64,000 bases of DNA, taken from positions 1 to 64,000 of the forward strand of contig JASAND010013110.1 in NCBI GenBank assembly GCA_030248195.1, written 5' to 3'. The notes below the pieces were generated by a model that did not search any database, had not been told where the DNA came from, and worked only from the letters and a program-made list of their open reading frames with translations. Shown here piece by piece: positions 23,101-32,793 of the stretch (positions within the stretch are counted from its first letter, which is position 1; every line of letters begins with the position of its first letter). The translations under genes were made by a program, and so were the position numbers. The DNA comes from Trissonchulus latispiculum (Eukaryota > Nematoda > Enoplea > Enoplida > Ironidae).

Positions 23101-26100
23101 ATATTTCCGAAACCGGTGGGAGTGACCAGTGGTCACTACGGCCCATGGTGTCCACTGACCACTGGTCAAACCCCCTAAAACAGCTTTTTTCGACATTTTG
23201 GTTAGGGGCATATATAGTAAAACGACTACGCTCGTTTCAATGGGCATATTGCCGAAACCGGTGGGAGTGACCAGTGGTCACTACGGCCTATGGTGTCCAC
23301 TGACCACTGGTCAAACCCCCTAAAACTGCGTTTTTCAGCGTTTTGGTTGAGAGCATATATAGTAAAACGACTACGCTCGTTTCAATGAGCATATTTTCAG
23401 AACCGGTGGAAGTGACCACTGATCACTACGGGCTAGGTGGCCCATTGACCAAAGGTGAAACCCCCTAAAACAGCGTTTTTCGGGGTTTTGGTTGAGGGCA
23501 TACATAGTAAATCGACTATGCTCATTTCAATGAGCATATTTTCGGAACCGGCGGAAGTGACCACTGGCCACTACAGGCTAGGTGGCCTATTTACCAGTGG
23601 TCAAATCCCCTAAGACAGCGTTTTTCGGCGTTTTGGTTGGGGGCATATATAGTAAATCGACTACGCTCGTTTCAATGAGCATACTTTCAGAACCGGTAGA
23701 AGTGACCACTGGTCACTACTTGCTGTGGCCCATTGACCAATGGTGAAACCCCCTAAAACAGCGTTTTTCGGGGTTGAGTGCATACATAGTAAATCGACTA
23801 TGCTCATTTCAATGAGCATATTTTCGGAACCGTCGGAAGTGACCAGTGGTGACTGCGGGCTATGTGACCCACTGACCACCGGTCAAATCCCCTAAAACAT
23901 TGTTTTTCATCATTTTGATTGGGGACATACGTATATATACGCATAGTAAATCGATTACGATCGTTTCAATGGGCATATTACCGAAACCAATGGAAGGTGG
24001 GGGGTCATAAATGAAAGTATTCAAAGTGGTCAAGTTTGGTATCACTTTTCACTTTTCTGCCCTACCTGTGGCACTGTTCAAGCTCCTTATATCAATTAGC
24101 TCAGTGTTAGAAAGGGGCCCTTTAAAATGACTGAAGGACAAGTAATAAAAATGCTCCTCCGGAGCATGAAAAAATAATATGGGTGATGGTGAGGTTGCAA
24201 AATCAAGAGAGGACTAGGTTGTGAGCGAATTAATATGGGCACAGCTTCGCCGAACAACCCATGTTCGCGGACTTTCACGCTTCGCTTTATTGATTGTCGC
24301 ATACAGAGCGTACAATGTAAACTGTCAAGTCTAGTAAAAAATTAGTTTAAACGTTCAGAAAATCGTTGAAGATGTTGTTTACGTAGTCGGTTAGACTAGC
24401 TAGGTTATACGTATACGTAAATTAACATTATTTCGTTGTGTTGGACTACGGCAAGCAACGAGAAAAACCTAAGGATATGATACCAAGGTTATTGGTTCAA
24501 TCCGGGAGGAAACAGAACATCGTCGGAATGATTCGTTCAGTTATTCTTGATATGTAAATTTAAAATTTAAATGGATGTATAAATTTCCGTAGAAATGGAA
24601 CATGCACAGTAACTATCAAGAGATTCTTAATAGAAAAATTTGTCTTCATCAAAGCTCGAATATCAGAGGTGTAAATTATTTGTGCACTATAAAATATAAT
24701 CGAAACATTGTTACGTATGCATGTATATATAATTTCGCAATTCGCGAATATGGGTTGTTCGGCGAAGCTGTGCCCATATTAATTCGCTCACAACCTAGTC
24801 CTCTTCTGTTTTTGAACCTAGCCCCATATTAAGCCTTTTTAAGACTAGTCCTCTCTTGATTTTGCAACCTCACCATCACCCATATTACTTTTTCATGCTC
24901 CAGAGGAGCATTTTTATTACTTGTTTCTTTCTTTCTTTTCCTATAAGTTTATGATTATTTAATTAATTAAATTAATTCTTAACATTGTTTCTCCATTCTG
25001 TTTCAGCAGCAGGCGGATGAACAGACTGAAGGTGCGGATACGGCTGACGAAGATGGCGCCACAGCGCCGCAACAGGGCGGCCCAGACAAGGAGGTCATGT
25101 CCGGCTATGAGTACCTGGTGAATCAATACCTCATCAAACTGTCACTGGAAGAAAAGGAGAAGCTCGAGCGGGAACGGGATAGCAAACTGAGGGAGGTGGA
25201 GCTGCTAGAATCGAAGACGGCTAAGGACCTGTGGACGGCGGATCTAGACCACTTTGTCTCGGAGTATCATGTAAGTGCCTGAAATAGGAGGGGGGGAAGC
25301 GGGGTGATTTTTTGTCATTAGACTTGCTGTAGTTTTGAAGCTGTCAGGTTGGATTTGTGCAAATATATACTCTAAGATGGTGATATTTTTCTGTTGTTTT
25401 TGGTTAGCATTGGCACAAACGTGGTATTTAGGAGTTTTGTAGTTTTTGCAGAACATTTTGCAGAGTTTTTTCTAAACAATTCGGTGACAGATGATAGCCC
25501 CGATATTGGGTCAATTAAAGATTATTATTTCCAAATGTTTATTTTGTCTTACTATTTTCTACAGCTTTATTGTGTTTTATGTTTCGTTTTTGCAAACAAA
25601 ACTGGTGAACTTTTCTTTTGAAACTTTTTAGAAGGAGTTGGAGCGCGAGCGAAAAGAAGAATTGGAGTCCATGACTAAAGTCCTGGGCGGTGCTTCGGGG
25701 GCTGGTGGTGGAAAGAAGGGCGCCAAGGGGGGCGAATCGGACAAATCCCGCAAAAAGATGACCCTAACTGAGACCCAGCCTACGGCTGGCGCTGAGCGGA
25801 TTTTGCCCAACGTCGAGAACCTGAAGGCTAAATATGAGCTGAACGCTAAGCGTGCGGAAAATAAGGGCAAAGGCAGAAAGGTTTCTATCAATTAGCTTAA
25901 TTAATTTGATCTCTACTAATTTTAGACTGTATTGATCTAGTGTGACTGCACCTCATTTATGATGGTTCCTCTGATATAACGGAAGTTCTGTCTTAGACTA
26001 GCGTCAAACTGGCGAATTCGCATTTTTAAAAACTTTTTTGTAATTTGGTTGGCGAAATTTAGTTAGAACTTGCTGTACTTATTTATTCTATCCATTTTGC

Positions 26101-29100
26101 TGTTGTGTTTTTAGAAGAAGAGCGAGGAAGATATCACTCTGGAGTCCCGGCTGAAGAAGCGTGGACTGAAAAGTCCGAAGGCTAATCCAAATCAAAGTAT
26201 GAAATTGTTTTCTGATTTTTTGATTTTATGAAACTACGAATACAATTTTTATTTAGTGTTCGAGATGCACTGCACAGTTTTGTCGGTTTTCTTATTTAAT
26301 TTTTTATTGACTTTATGTTTCTTTATTATTCAGTTTTACGCGATTCTGTTTTGTCAGTGTCAATAAATTTCAAGAAAAGATCGTTTTCAAGGTACCAAAA
26401 TTTATTTCCGTGTCAAACTTAAGTTAGGAGAAATTAATTGGACCGTCCCTATCTTCTTTTCTGCTTTTTCTTTTGGTCTACCACAATTGACATATATATC
26501 TAAAGCTATCGTAGATCTAGCACTCGCTCTAAGTTGCGATCCTTTGGAGGAGGGTGTCTAAAAGAAGGGGGGGGGGATGAATTTGTGATTTTCAGGAAAG
26601 GAAATTTCAAGATTACACTTAATGGAAAATCTGCAGGGGTAGCTGAGGCTGAGCTGAGATTTTCCTTTCTTGTAGGCATCAAACGTTTCTTTTCCACTGC
26701 TTCTACTGGTTCAGGGTCTGCCGCCGTGAAGAGTGACGACATGGATTCGGATGTGGAGATTGTCCCCGCAGAGAACGGTGAATCCTCATCCCCAATTGCT
26801 CCGGGCAAGAAGGGCGGCGCTGCAGCGGCCAAGCGACAGCGTCGGTCGCCGGCCAAGAAGCCGGCCAGTCCGGCCAAGAAGCGAAAGCATATTCCCAGCA
26901 GTGATGAATCAGAGGTATATAATGTATTTGATATTTTGTTTTATTTTAAAACTGATAAATCGTATAAAATTTTCCTCCTTTTTTTCGAGTGGTGTCGATG
27001 TCGTGTCGGTAGCAACTTTGGAAAAAATGCAAAACTGAAATGGTAGCGAACTAGAGAATAAATATTATTACATGTAAATATCGTATATGCATATCCGTCA
27101 TAATTATGCGTGGTTGGACAAAAGCACTGGATACGATGTCAGAGTTAGGACAGCGATGAAGGATGGGGAATCCGAAAACCCCAAAATTTTGTTGGAAAAA
27201 TGCTGTCTTAAGGTGGTGATTCCTTTTGGAGACATCAACTTTGAACCACTATTATTCATTCATTATTTGGAGTTAAGAAGTCATCTTTATATCAAAATGT
27301 AGCTTAACATTTTCTCTTTTTAATGAGTACAATGAATCGAAGTTTGGCTTTCCAAAATGTTTTTCCTGTATTTTAGAAGAAGTATAATTTTTCAGATTTT
27401 TTGCAGGCTGAAGTAAATTTTTTCGCAGGACATCGGTTAGAGCATTCGATAACTCTATCAAATAGCTGGGGACCCTTTTTTAGTTATTGTGATATCGCTC
27501 TTCGTTATGGAGAAATAAACTAAAATGTCTGCGCAACCTGGATTTCGCCTACTTTTCACTACTTTGGCAAGCCACTACTTCAGTTAGAAAGCAGCTATCG
27601 GGGCAACTAAAAAAGGGTCCCGGGGTATTTTTGTGTAGAACACATCTGCAAAGTGGCAACTCTCTAGCTTGCATACTAAATTCTGCACAATCGCTGGAAA
27701 AAATTTGGTCGTGTTTTTGCAAAAACTACATTTTTTGTAATAACAGCCTAAGGGATAGCAATTGTACGATGGTCATGCCTCCGATAATTGGCCTCTGTGA
27801 GACCTTTAAATCGACACCCTTAGTTAAATTTTACGGCTTTCGTAGCTCAAGAAGTAGTGGATTATTTGATTTCTGCAGAAAGGACAAGTTTTTGACGCCA
27901 AAATAAGAAAATTGGCTATATCTCACGATAGGGAAAAGCTAGAAAGTTGCTTTCAAAAGCAAAATTGTAGAGTTTAACGAGTTCTTTCGAATGGATATTG
28001 TCATAGCCATGCAGCTGCTGCCAAACGTTCAGAAATTGGCAAAAACCGCCATGAACGCAAATGTTGAATTTTTGAAGCGCGATTGCGCAGAGGGTGTTAG
28101 AACGCTAAAACAACTTATTTTGGAAAGTTTCGTTGAATTTCATCCTGGTTTACGCCGTCAATCAACAATATGTGCCCAAAAGGAATCACCACCTTAAGTG
28201 CTGTTTTGAGTAGGTTTGCCCGTCTAGACGGCAACGTTTTTCGACATGTATGGGCACGCTTTTGGCGGATTTTGTTGATTTTAAAATCGAGAGGGGGAGG
28301 CTCGGGGTAGCCGGTCGGTCAGTATTACCTTGGTTTGAAGGAGAAAAATATCAGGACCTGTATTTCCCATATACGAAAAGTTCTGGCTTATTTTAGGTCA
28401 AAAATTTATGGGGGGAAGCTTCAAGGTTCCCCCCATCGATGGGGGAGCGCACCAAAATGAGGCATATTTTTGAAAAATGTTGCGAATTTTTACGTTTTAT
28501 ACTGTTGGCTTTATGAGTATAAACTGCCAAAAATCGCTAAAAATGGCTAATGACTAGTTGTTTTTAAGCGAAAATAACTTCGTGAATTATCCGACGAAGC
28601 CGAAATTTGGGTTTGAAAAAAGGTGAAATTTGGGTTATAGGGGGGTGGCTCCTCGAATGGGGAGGGGGCAAGTAGTGGAAATAAGCCAGATATTTATTGA
28701 TTGCCAATTTTTTATTTTAATTTGTAATGCATTGATTTTTTAGTGTCAGACCCGATCCTCCCCCAGTCCCCTCTTACGCATCATATTTACTCAGTTTTTA
28801 AGGAAGTAAAACTTTATTTTTCTGGCTTTGTTTTATCTTTTAGGAGGATGAGGATGGTAATGGCTCAGAATCTCCGGCCGATGACGACGATGATGACGAT
28901 GAGCCAGTTCAGCCGAGATCTCGCCCTGCTCGAGCCAGAAAGGCCATTAAATATAATTTTGGTCCGTTCCTGTAATGTTTCCTCGCATTAATTAAACAGT
29001 GGAACTTCTTTTCGACAATCGTCATGCCCCCCCACTCAAGTTTTCGATGTCAAATTTTCGAAACTATGATTTTTGCACAATTTTCATCTTATAAACACCT

Positions 29101-32100
29101 TTTTTACGTTTTTCGCTAAACTTTTAGGAATATTTTTACCTGGGCTTACCTCCCGCCCCCTTCCAATCCTAAAAATGCCATTATTTCAGCTCTAATCAAT
29201 TAGTTTTTAATTAATTTTAAGGAAGCGTCACCGTTTAATTTAGTTTACTATCGAGAAACGCTATAAATGCCAGACATCCTGGAGTAAATTATATTTGTTC
29301 AGTTTCAGAAGCGAAGCTTCTATTAAATCCAGTCCAGTTGCCTTTTCCAGCTTTCTATCTTGCCTGATTCATTTGTCTGATGGAATTAGATTTAATTAAC
29401 TTTTTTATTTGTTTCAGACGATGATGACGAACCTGAAAGTGGAACGGCAAGTCGGACATCAGAACCAGTTCCTGCCCAGGATTCGGATATTGAAGATCTG
29501 ATCGACGATGAGGTAGATTGACCGTTTTTCAAGTTTTTTCCCCAGCAATATTTTTTCACGATTGAACAAATTTTTTTTTACGAATTATAAAGCTATGTTC
29601 TAAAGTCGTCTTTAGTGTTGATGAGAGTGCTTTTGTTTGGTAAACATTAACTGTTTAATTCTTCTGTTTCTGTATTTTTGTTCTAATGTTTCTTGTTGCT
29701 TTTTGCTTTTTAGCCTGGACCCTCCAAGCCTAAGCAGGCCAGTCCACCCAAATCCAAGAAGCGACCCGCCAAAATAGGTGAGGAAGGAATTGTACTTTGT
29801 GAGAATCTGTCATATTATTTTTACTGCTAGAATTGTGTCAGCCAGTTTACTATTGCTCTGGGCTTGAACTATAAGTGTGTTAATTGTAGGAAAAATTTAA
29901 ACCTAATTTTCTTAGCAAAAGCAAAGATTGGTATATTGATCCAGTTTGGCGTTGTTTTTGACGGTGGTTAATCTTTTCTGGACACAAACGAAATCTTGAC
30001 AGTAATATTGTTTCTGACTATTTTCTGCAATCTTTTTTTTTCTGTTTTTTCTAGACTCGGACGATGACGATGATGCCGATTATAATGATAATAACGATGA
30101 TGATGATGATGTGGTGGATCTGGAGTCTGAGGACGAGGCGGCGGTGAAGAGTGAGAGTGATGCCGGCTCCGACTATGCGCCGCCGCAGAAACGGAAGAAG
30201 GCCCCGGCCAAGAAGGCGACCGCACCAGCCAAAGCCAAACCGCCGCAGACCAGTATGTTGTTGTTGTACAACGTAGGCTGTCTGGGCTGATCATTAATTA
30301 GAAAAGTTGAAAAAATTATTTTTGAATTTTGATATGCCCTACCTAGTGTTTAGGAGAATCTGTTTGAAGGGGGGGGGGCAGTTGTACGTAGAAACAGAAT
30401 TTACCGGAGCTATTTGATGCTTTTGAATGTGAACTGCATGAAAGAAAAGGTTTGAGTTTGGTTGGTTTTGGCTCGTTTAGCATACTGTTGGATGGCTCTT
30501 CTTGGTTGAAACTGTTGGGTACTAGAAATTTTTATGAACACTGTAATGTAGAGGCTGACATTTTGGCCAGTCTGCCACCAAAATGCAAACCGGCCTGTTA
30601 CTTTCGAAAAAGTTGCAAAAGTAATGAAATCTAAGAAATTCTAAAAAATAATTCTAATCTAACGAACAGCTATTTGAAGTTAAACTTCAGAATAGAAAAT
30701 GTCCCAGTACTGCTGGTGTGTAACAACAGTAGACTGCTTAACAGTATGGATACCGCGAAAATTTTCGCTCAATTTTAGAATTCGTGCCAGGCCTGGCCGA
30801 ATTTTTTCAGCGAGTCGGGTCGGGCTGACCTGGAGTTTGTAACGGGCCTTGTCGAAAATTTGCTAAGCAGGTCAGGCCGGGGAAGATTTCGGAGTCCGTG
30901 TTCATGCCTACAGGAGACGAAATTTTGTGAGGAGTAAGCCAAACCGGATTTTCCCGTATATTTGCCCAAACAATGGAAAAACGGATTCTGATGGGGATGG
31001 GCTCCAGGTTTGGGGGAAACCTCCCACCTAAGCACAAGGATGGTCTACAGTAAACTGCAGTTGTGTTATACGTTTTTAGTTTTTCTTTCGTTTGTGTTAA
31101 TTTGTTGACATACTCTGTTTAGAAAAGGCATCTCCGCAGAAGGCAAAGCCCACGAAGGCTGTTAAAGGTAAGGTTGATGATTCTGATAAGACTTAGTTTG
31201 GATGTCATTTTTGTCCTGACATCTATTAGTATTACTTGGCAATATTTTGAAAGCTGTTAGTGTTAAGCCTTATCAGTGCCTTATCATCCTTATCTTAAGC
31301 CTTAGTGCTTATCAACCCGTCTGATGTATCGAATACTGGTGAGTTTACCTATTAATATAAAAATTTGTTCCACCTATTTCAGCTAATTTAAAAGCCAGAA
31401 AGGGCTGGTTTTCCCTTTTTCTTTCATTGAATGAAGAACGAACTGAGAAAATAATGGACATTTTTAGGTTACAATAACTGATATTAGTGGTCCAAAATAT
31501 TATTTGGAGATTTTGGTCACACCATTTTATTTTTATAATATAATCTTAATTTTTTATTTTGTAGCTGAGGATTCGGACGAGGATGCTCCTAAGCCGGCCA
31601 AGAAGAAGCCAGCAGCTAAGAAGGCGCCTGCAGAAGCGGCTAAAAAGAAAAAGGTACGCACCGCCCTGTGCCTATGTTATCGTAATAAATGTGTTTTAAT
31701 GTCAGTACTATAGGTCTTATCCATTCCATCCACGAAACCATTCTAACCAGATTATACCCGGTACGTTTCTCTATTAAGTTTTACTATTATCCAAAGAGAG
31801 GTTTAGCAGTGAGTTAGGCTTTGTGGCCTTTCTAGTACACTTTTACTGTTTATTTTAAGAGCACTCATTTATGTCGGCTGGCTTCTTGTTTAATTAGTTT
31901 TTTACTATGTTTATTATTTTATTCAGTTTTTTGCTTCAGATTTTGTAAGATTTTTCCTGGCTACAGCAACCAGGTTCCAAAAGTACCAAGAGTACATAAA
32001 GACTAATAAAACTAATAACACGATTTTGAACTATACTAAGCTTAAGTACTCATATGTTTCTGCTGCATCAGTAGAGAAGGTTTCATTAAGGAAGCTACAT

Positions 32101-32476
32101 TCTGAGTTTTGAATTTGTGGGGACCGGGGTTTAATTTACTTCTGAATCGGAAGCTTAGCTTGCGTATTTATTTGCTGAGCGCAAGCTGTGATAAATTAAA
32201 ACAATTTTTAATTCAATTAAATAAATTTATTGGATGTTGAATTTCATGCAATTTCTTTTTTGTAATTTTTTGTGTTTATTTTTTCAGAAGATGGTCCTGT
32301 CTTCTGACGAAGAGGACGATGATGATGATGTGAAAGACGAGCCGATCAGTGATGAAGATGAGGACATGGTCCCTGGAACTCCCCCGCCTGCGCGAGCTGC
32401 CGGGGGACGGTCTCGCAAGCCCGTCAAATACAATGTCGATTCGGACGACAGTGACTACAAGGAGGACTCGGATTAG
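6969..32476 (+). CDS. top2: DNA topoisomerase II, 33 exons, 1718 aa
   Basis: Type IIA topoisomerase: an ATP-driven enzyme that passes one duplex through a transient double-strand break, acting in the nucleus in replication and chromosome segregation. Exons: 6969-7013, 7976-8296, 8647-8740, 9237-9300, 9879-10024, 10341-10477, 10754-10957, 11944-12117, 12679-12783, 12899-13036, 13303-13362, 13577-13816, 15845-16081, 16293-16398, 16715-16917, 17739-17975, 18612-18760, 18945-19176, 19827-20026, 20736-20871, 21649-21844, 22009-22109, 25007-25270, 25632-25880, 26115-26196, 26676-26914, 28844-28961, 29418-29512, 29714-29777, 30055-30252, 31123-31167, 31565-31653, 32288-32476. All junctions are GT/AG and in phase; total 5157 nt. 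The start gives MSDSEPESE, an acidic N-terminus. Family hallmarks: NNGRGIP, EGDSA, DQDQDG and ARYIFT. The N-terminal extension before the ATPase domain is about 60 residues longer than in human TOP2A. Exon edges are inferred from conservation; the exon 1 join is the least certain. Confidence 0.96.
7976..13036 (+). CDS. top2: top2 exons 2-10: N-terminal tail, GHKL ATPase and transducer
   Basis: Residues 16-85 form a low-complexity Ala/Lys/Ser/Thr tail. From about residue 88 ([11 protein letters not shown]) the GHKL ATPase follows. Visible ATP-site pieces: [21 protein letters not shown] (the Glu/Asn motif), NNGRGIP at 184-190, and the glycine-rich lid GGRNGYGAK at 224-232. The transducer keeps the loop lysine that senses ATP, here as Gln-Ser-Lys at 451-453 (usually Gln-Thr-Lys). 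The intron between exons 7 and 8 holds a GGGGCC-type MITE. Confidence 0.93.
9352..9600. mobile_element. Degenerate repeat related to the element at 28383-28689
   Basis: GGCTTACTTCC followed by TTCGAGGAGCCCCCCATAAA resembles the inverse complement of the end of the element at 28383-28689 (GGCTCCTCGAATGGGG..AAATAAGCC). Its far end is not clear. In top2 intron 4. Confidence 0.4.
11294..11731. mobile_element. hAT-type MITE built of GGGGCC iterations
   Basis: The termini TAGAGATGCACCGGGGCC and its near-complement ending GTGCATCCCTA are flanked by a perfect 8-bp duplication ATTTTAAT (11286-11293 and 11732-11739). About 130 bp at each end is made of (GGGGCC)n variants around an AT-rich centre. TAGRGATGCACC is a common hAT end. 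It lies in top2 intron 7, in an AT-rich setting, which makes the GC-rich insert very visible. Confidence 0.92.
13577..16081 (+). CDS. top2: top2 exons 12-13: TOPRIM metal-binding core
   Basis: The TOPRIM fold carries EGDSA at 537-541, then [12 protein letters not shown], then the metal-binding Asp triad in [10 protein letters not shown] (Asp 617, 619, 621). All acidic residues needed for the two-metal cleavage chemistry are present. The 2-kb intron between the two exons (13817-15844) is filled with a CT/AT microsatellite, the 147-bp array and the 163-bp array. Confidence 0.95.
14095..14163. repeat. (CT)n(AT)n microsatellite
   Basis: About ten CT units followed by about 25 AT units in top2 intron 12. 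The YIYIYI-type ORF here is an artefact of the repeat. Confidence 0.95.
14230..14675 (-). repeat. 147-bp tandem array, 3 units, inverted relative of the 149-bp satellite
   Basis: CCCCACCCCA recurs at 14261, 14408 and 14555 (period 147). The block GGGCTTTCATTTGATACCAA..ACCACTTTTGAA is the reverse complement of the 149-bp unit core (TTCAAAAGTGGTCAAGTTTG..AAAGCCC) with substitutions. So it is the same satellite family as 3471-4490, in opposite orientation and diverged. Confidence 0.88.
14680..15135. repeat. 163-bp tandem array, about 2.7 units
   Basis: The block GAGCTGGGCACACCAGAAAA recurs at about 14781 and 14944 (period 163), and a diverged third copy (CCGTGCCAGAAAACC) ends near 15130. The units contain CCCGACGGCAAA and GTCGGACGGCAAAAC. 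It adjoins the 147-bp array without a gap. The long minus- and plus-strand ORFs are repeat products. Confidence 0.88.
15724..15749. repeat. Short perfect hairpin
   Basis: A ten-base stem ATAGGGGTCG with its complement 15740-15749 and a six-base loop, in top2 intron 12. It may be a tip remnant of a TIR element. Confidence 0.6.
16293..22109 (+). CDS. top2: top2 exons 14-22: DNA gate, catalytic tyrosine, tower and coiled coil
   Basis: Exon 16 carries [17 protein letters not shown], and exons 16-17 carry [14 protein letters not shown]. Exon 17 holds the cleavage site [12 protein letters not shown] with Arg880-Tyr881; the tyrosine is the active-site nucleophile by homology with human Tyr805. [19 protein letters not shown] and LNGTEKTPP follow in exons 18-19. 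Exons 20-22 encode the tower/coiled-coil part ([26 protein letters not shown]). Nothing essential is missing. Confidence 0.95.
17397..17558. mobile_element. 162-bp near-perfect palindrome (foldback MITE)
   Basis: Arms of about 65 bp: CATAAAGAAATAATGAGAAA at the left matches TTTTTCATTATTTCTTTATG at the right, and both arms share CGCCTGCCTGCAGTCACTAA. The loop is about 30 bp. In top2 intron 15. No clear target duplication beyond AT-rich flanks. Confidence 0.8.
20059..20347. mobile_element. TA-flanked TIR element with TTCGCGAA iterations
   Basis: Terminal inverted repeat CAGTATAGCTCAAAACAAAG, continuing to about 58 bp with one mismatch, flanked by TA on both sides (20057-20058, 20348-20349). 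This fits a Tc1/mariner-type MITE. The interior is built from GCGAAGTTCGC / TTCGCGAA variants. In top2 intron 19. Confidence 0.85.
20656..20682. repeat. (AT)n microsatellite
   Basis: Short AT dinucleotide run with ATGT-rich flanks in top2 intron 19. Confidence 0.8.
21114..21381. mobile_element. TIR element with CCTAAG/CTTAGG iterations
   Basis: Perfect 31-bp terminal inverted repeats starting CCAGGGCCGCGTTGCAAAAG. The interior repeats variants of CTTAGGAG / CTCCTAAG. Flanking TATAGTAA and TTTAGTGG agree at only 5 of 8 positions, so a duplication is uncertain. In top2 intron 20. Confidence 0.82.
22526..22559. repeat. Perfect 15-bp stem hairpin
   Basis: ATTATGTAGGGGCGC, a four-base AATA loop, then the exact complement. 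In top2 intron 22. Possibly a solo end-to-end relic of a TIR element; no adjacent gene or terminator context. Confidence 0.75.
22878..23995 (+). repeat. 145-bp tandem satellite array, about 8 units
   Basis: The landmark CATATATAGTAAA (or CATACATAGTAAA) occurs at about 22908, 23064, 23209, 23354, 23499, 23644, 23781 and 23926, mostly 145 bp apart. Each unit holds TGACCACTGGTCA-like palindromes and a GCGTTTTTCGGCGTTTTGGTT block. The same unit appears once at 4491-4684. In top2 intron 22. Confidence 0.93.
23996..24924. mobile_element. Satellite/foldback composite, copy 2
   Basis: After the 145-bp array comes a partial 149-type unit (GGGGGTCATAAATGAAAGTATTC.., about 23996-24055), the shared 70-bp junction (24067-24137), then a foldback core 24138-24924. 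The core arms start ACAAGTAATAAAAATGCTCC and end with the complement; the left arm is about 130 bp with an internal gap, the right arm about 185 bp. The same order of parts is found at 3471-5144. No ORF of note in the core. Confidence 0.8.
25007..32476 (+). CDS. top2: top2 exons 23-33: C-gate end and long C-terminal domain
   Basis: Exon 23 completes the C-gate region ([33 protein letters not shown]). From about residue 1260 the protein is a charged, disordered C-terminal domain with acidic runs (Asp/Glu/Ser) alternating with Lys/Pro/Ala blocks such as KKPAAKKAP, typical of metazoan topo II tails that bind chromatin and are phosphorylated. A PIP-like NQSIKRFF lies at 1372-1379 across the exon 25/26 junction. 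The chromatin-tether-like motif KAIKY (1486-1490) recurs as KPVKY (1700-1704) near the C-terminus, which ends in Glu-Asp-Ser-Asp. Confidence 0.9.
27208..28197. mobile_element. TTAA-flanked TIR element A
   Basis: TTAA at both ends (27208-27211, 28194-28197) and perfect 22-bp inverted ends beginning TTAAGGTGGTGATTCCTTTT. The TTAA duplication suggests piggyBac-type integration. The interior is non-coding as far as can be seen. In top2 intron 26. Confidence 0.85.
28383..28689. mobile_element. Short TIR element
   Basis: Ends CTGGCTTATTTTA and GAAATAAGCCAG, with GGGG-rich subterminal blocks (TTATGGGGGGAAGC; GGGGTGGCTCC). In top2 intron 26. A relative occurs at about 9352. Confidence 0.5.
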
Positions 32477-32793
32477 GTTGATCTGTTGGCTGTAGGTGCT
32501 GATTTTCTGGGAATGTTTTCCGTTTTTCCATTGTTTTTTTCCTATTTCTCTGGTTTCGGTTGTTTGTTGTTGTATATGTAATGGAACTGTTGTAGAATTT
32601 TTGATTGCCATTGCTGTTTGTTGTGTAAAAAATGATTCTGAAGTGATGTAAATACTCGGCTAGGTCAGATCGTCTTTGACTATTTTTTGATCACCGGATT
32701 GCGTTCTGGCTGACAATTTTGAAGTGATCTATAGGAAATTTTTGAGTGTTTAAGTATTGCTTTCAGGGCACCTGGTACATAACTTAGTACATA
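32477..32793 (+). other. top2: Presumed top2 3' UTR
   Basis: T-rich sequence after the stop codon. No AATAAA was found close by; the first clear one on this strand is at 33705-33710, inside a repeat. Confidence 0.4.

Noticed and set aside
22878..23995. CRISPR-like spacing of repeats
   Set aside because: Units are whole 145-bp tandem repeats without unique spacers, in an intron of a eukaryotic gene.
26534..27046. 170-codon ORF as a separate gene
   Set aside because: It is top2 exon 26 read into both neighbouring introns.
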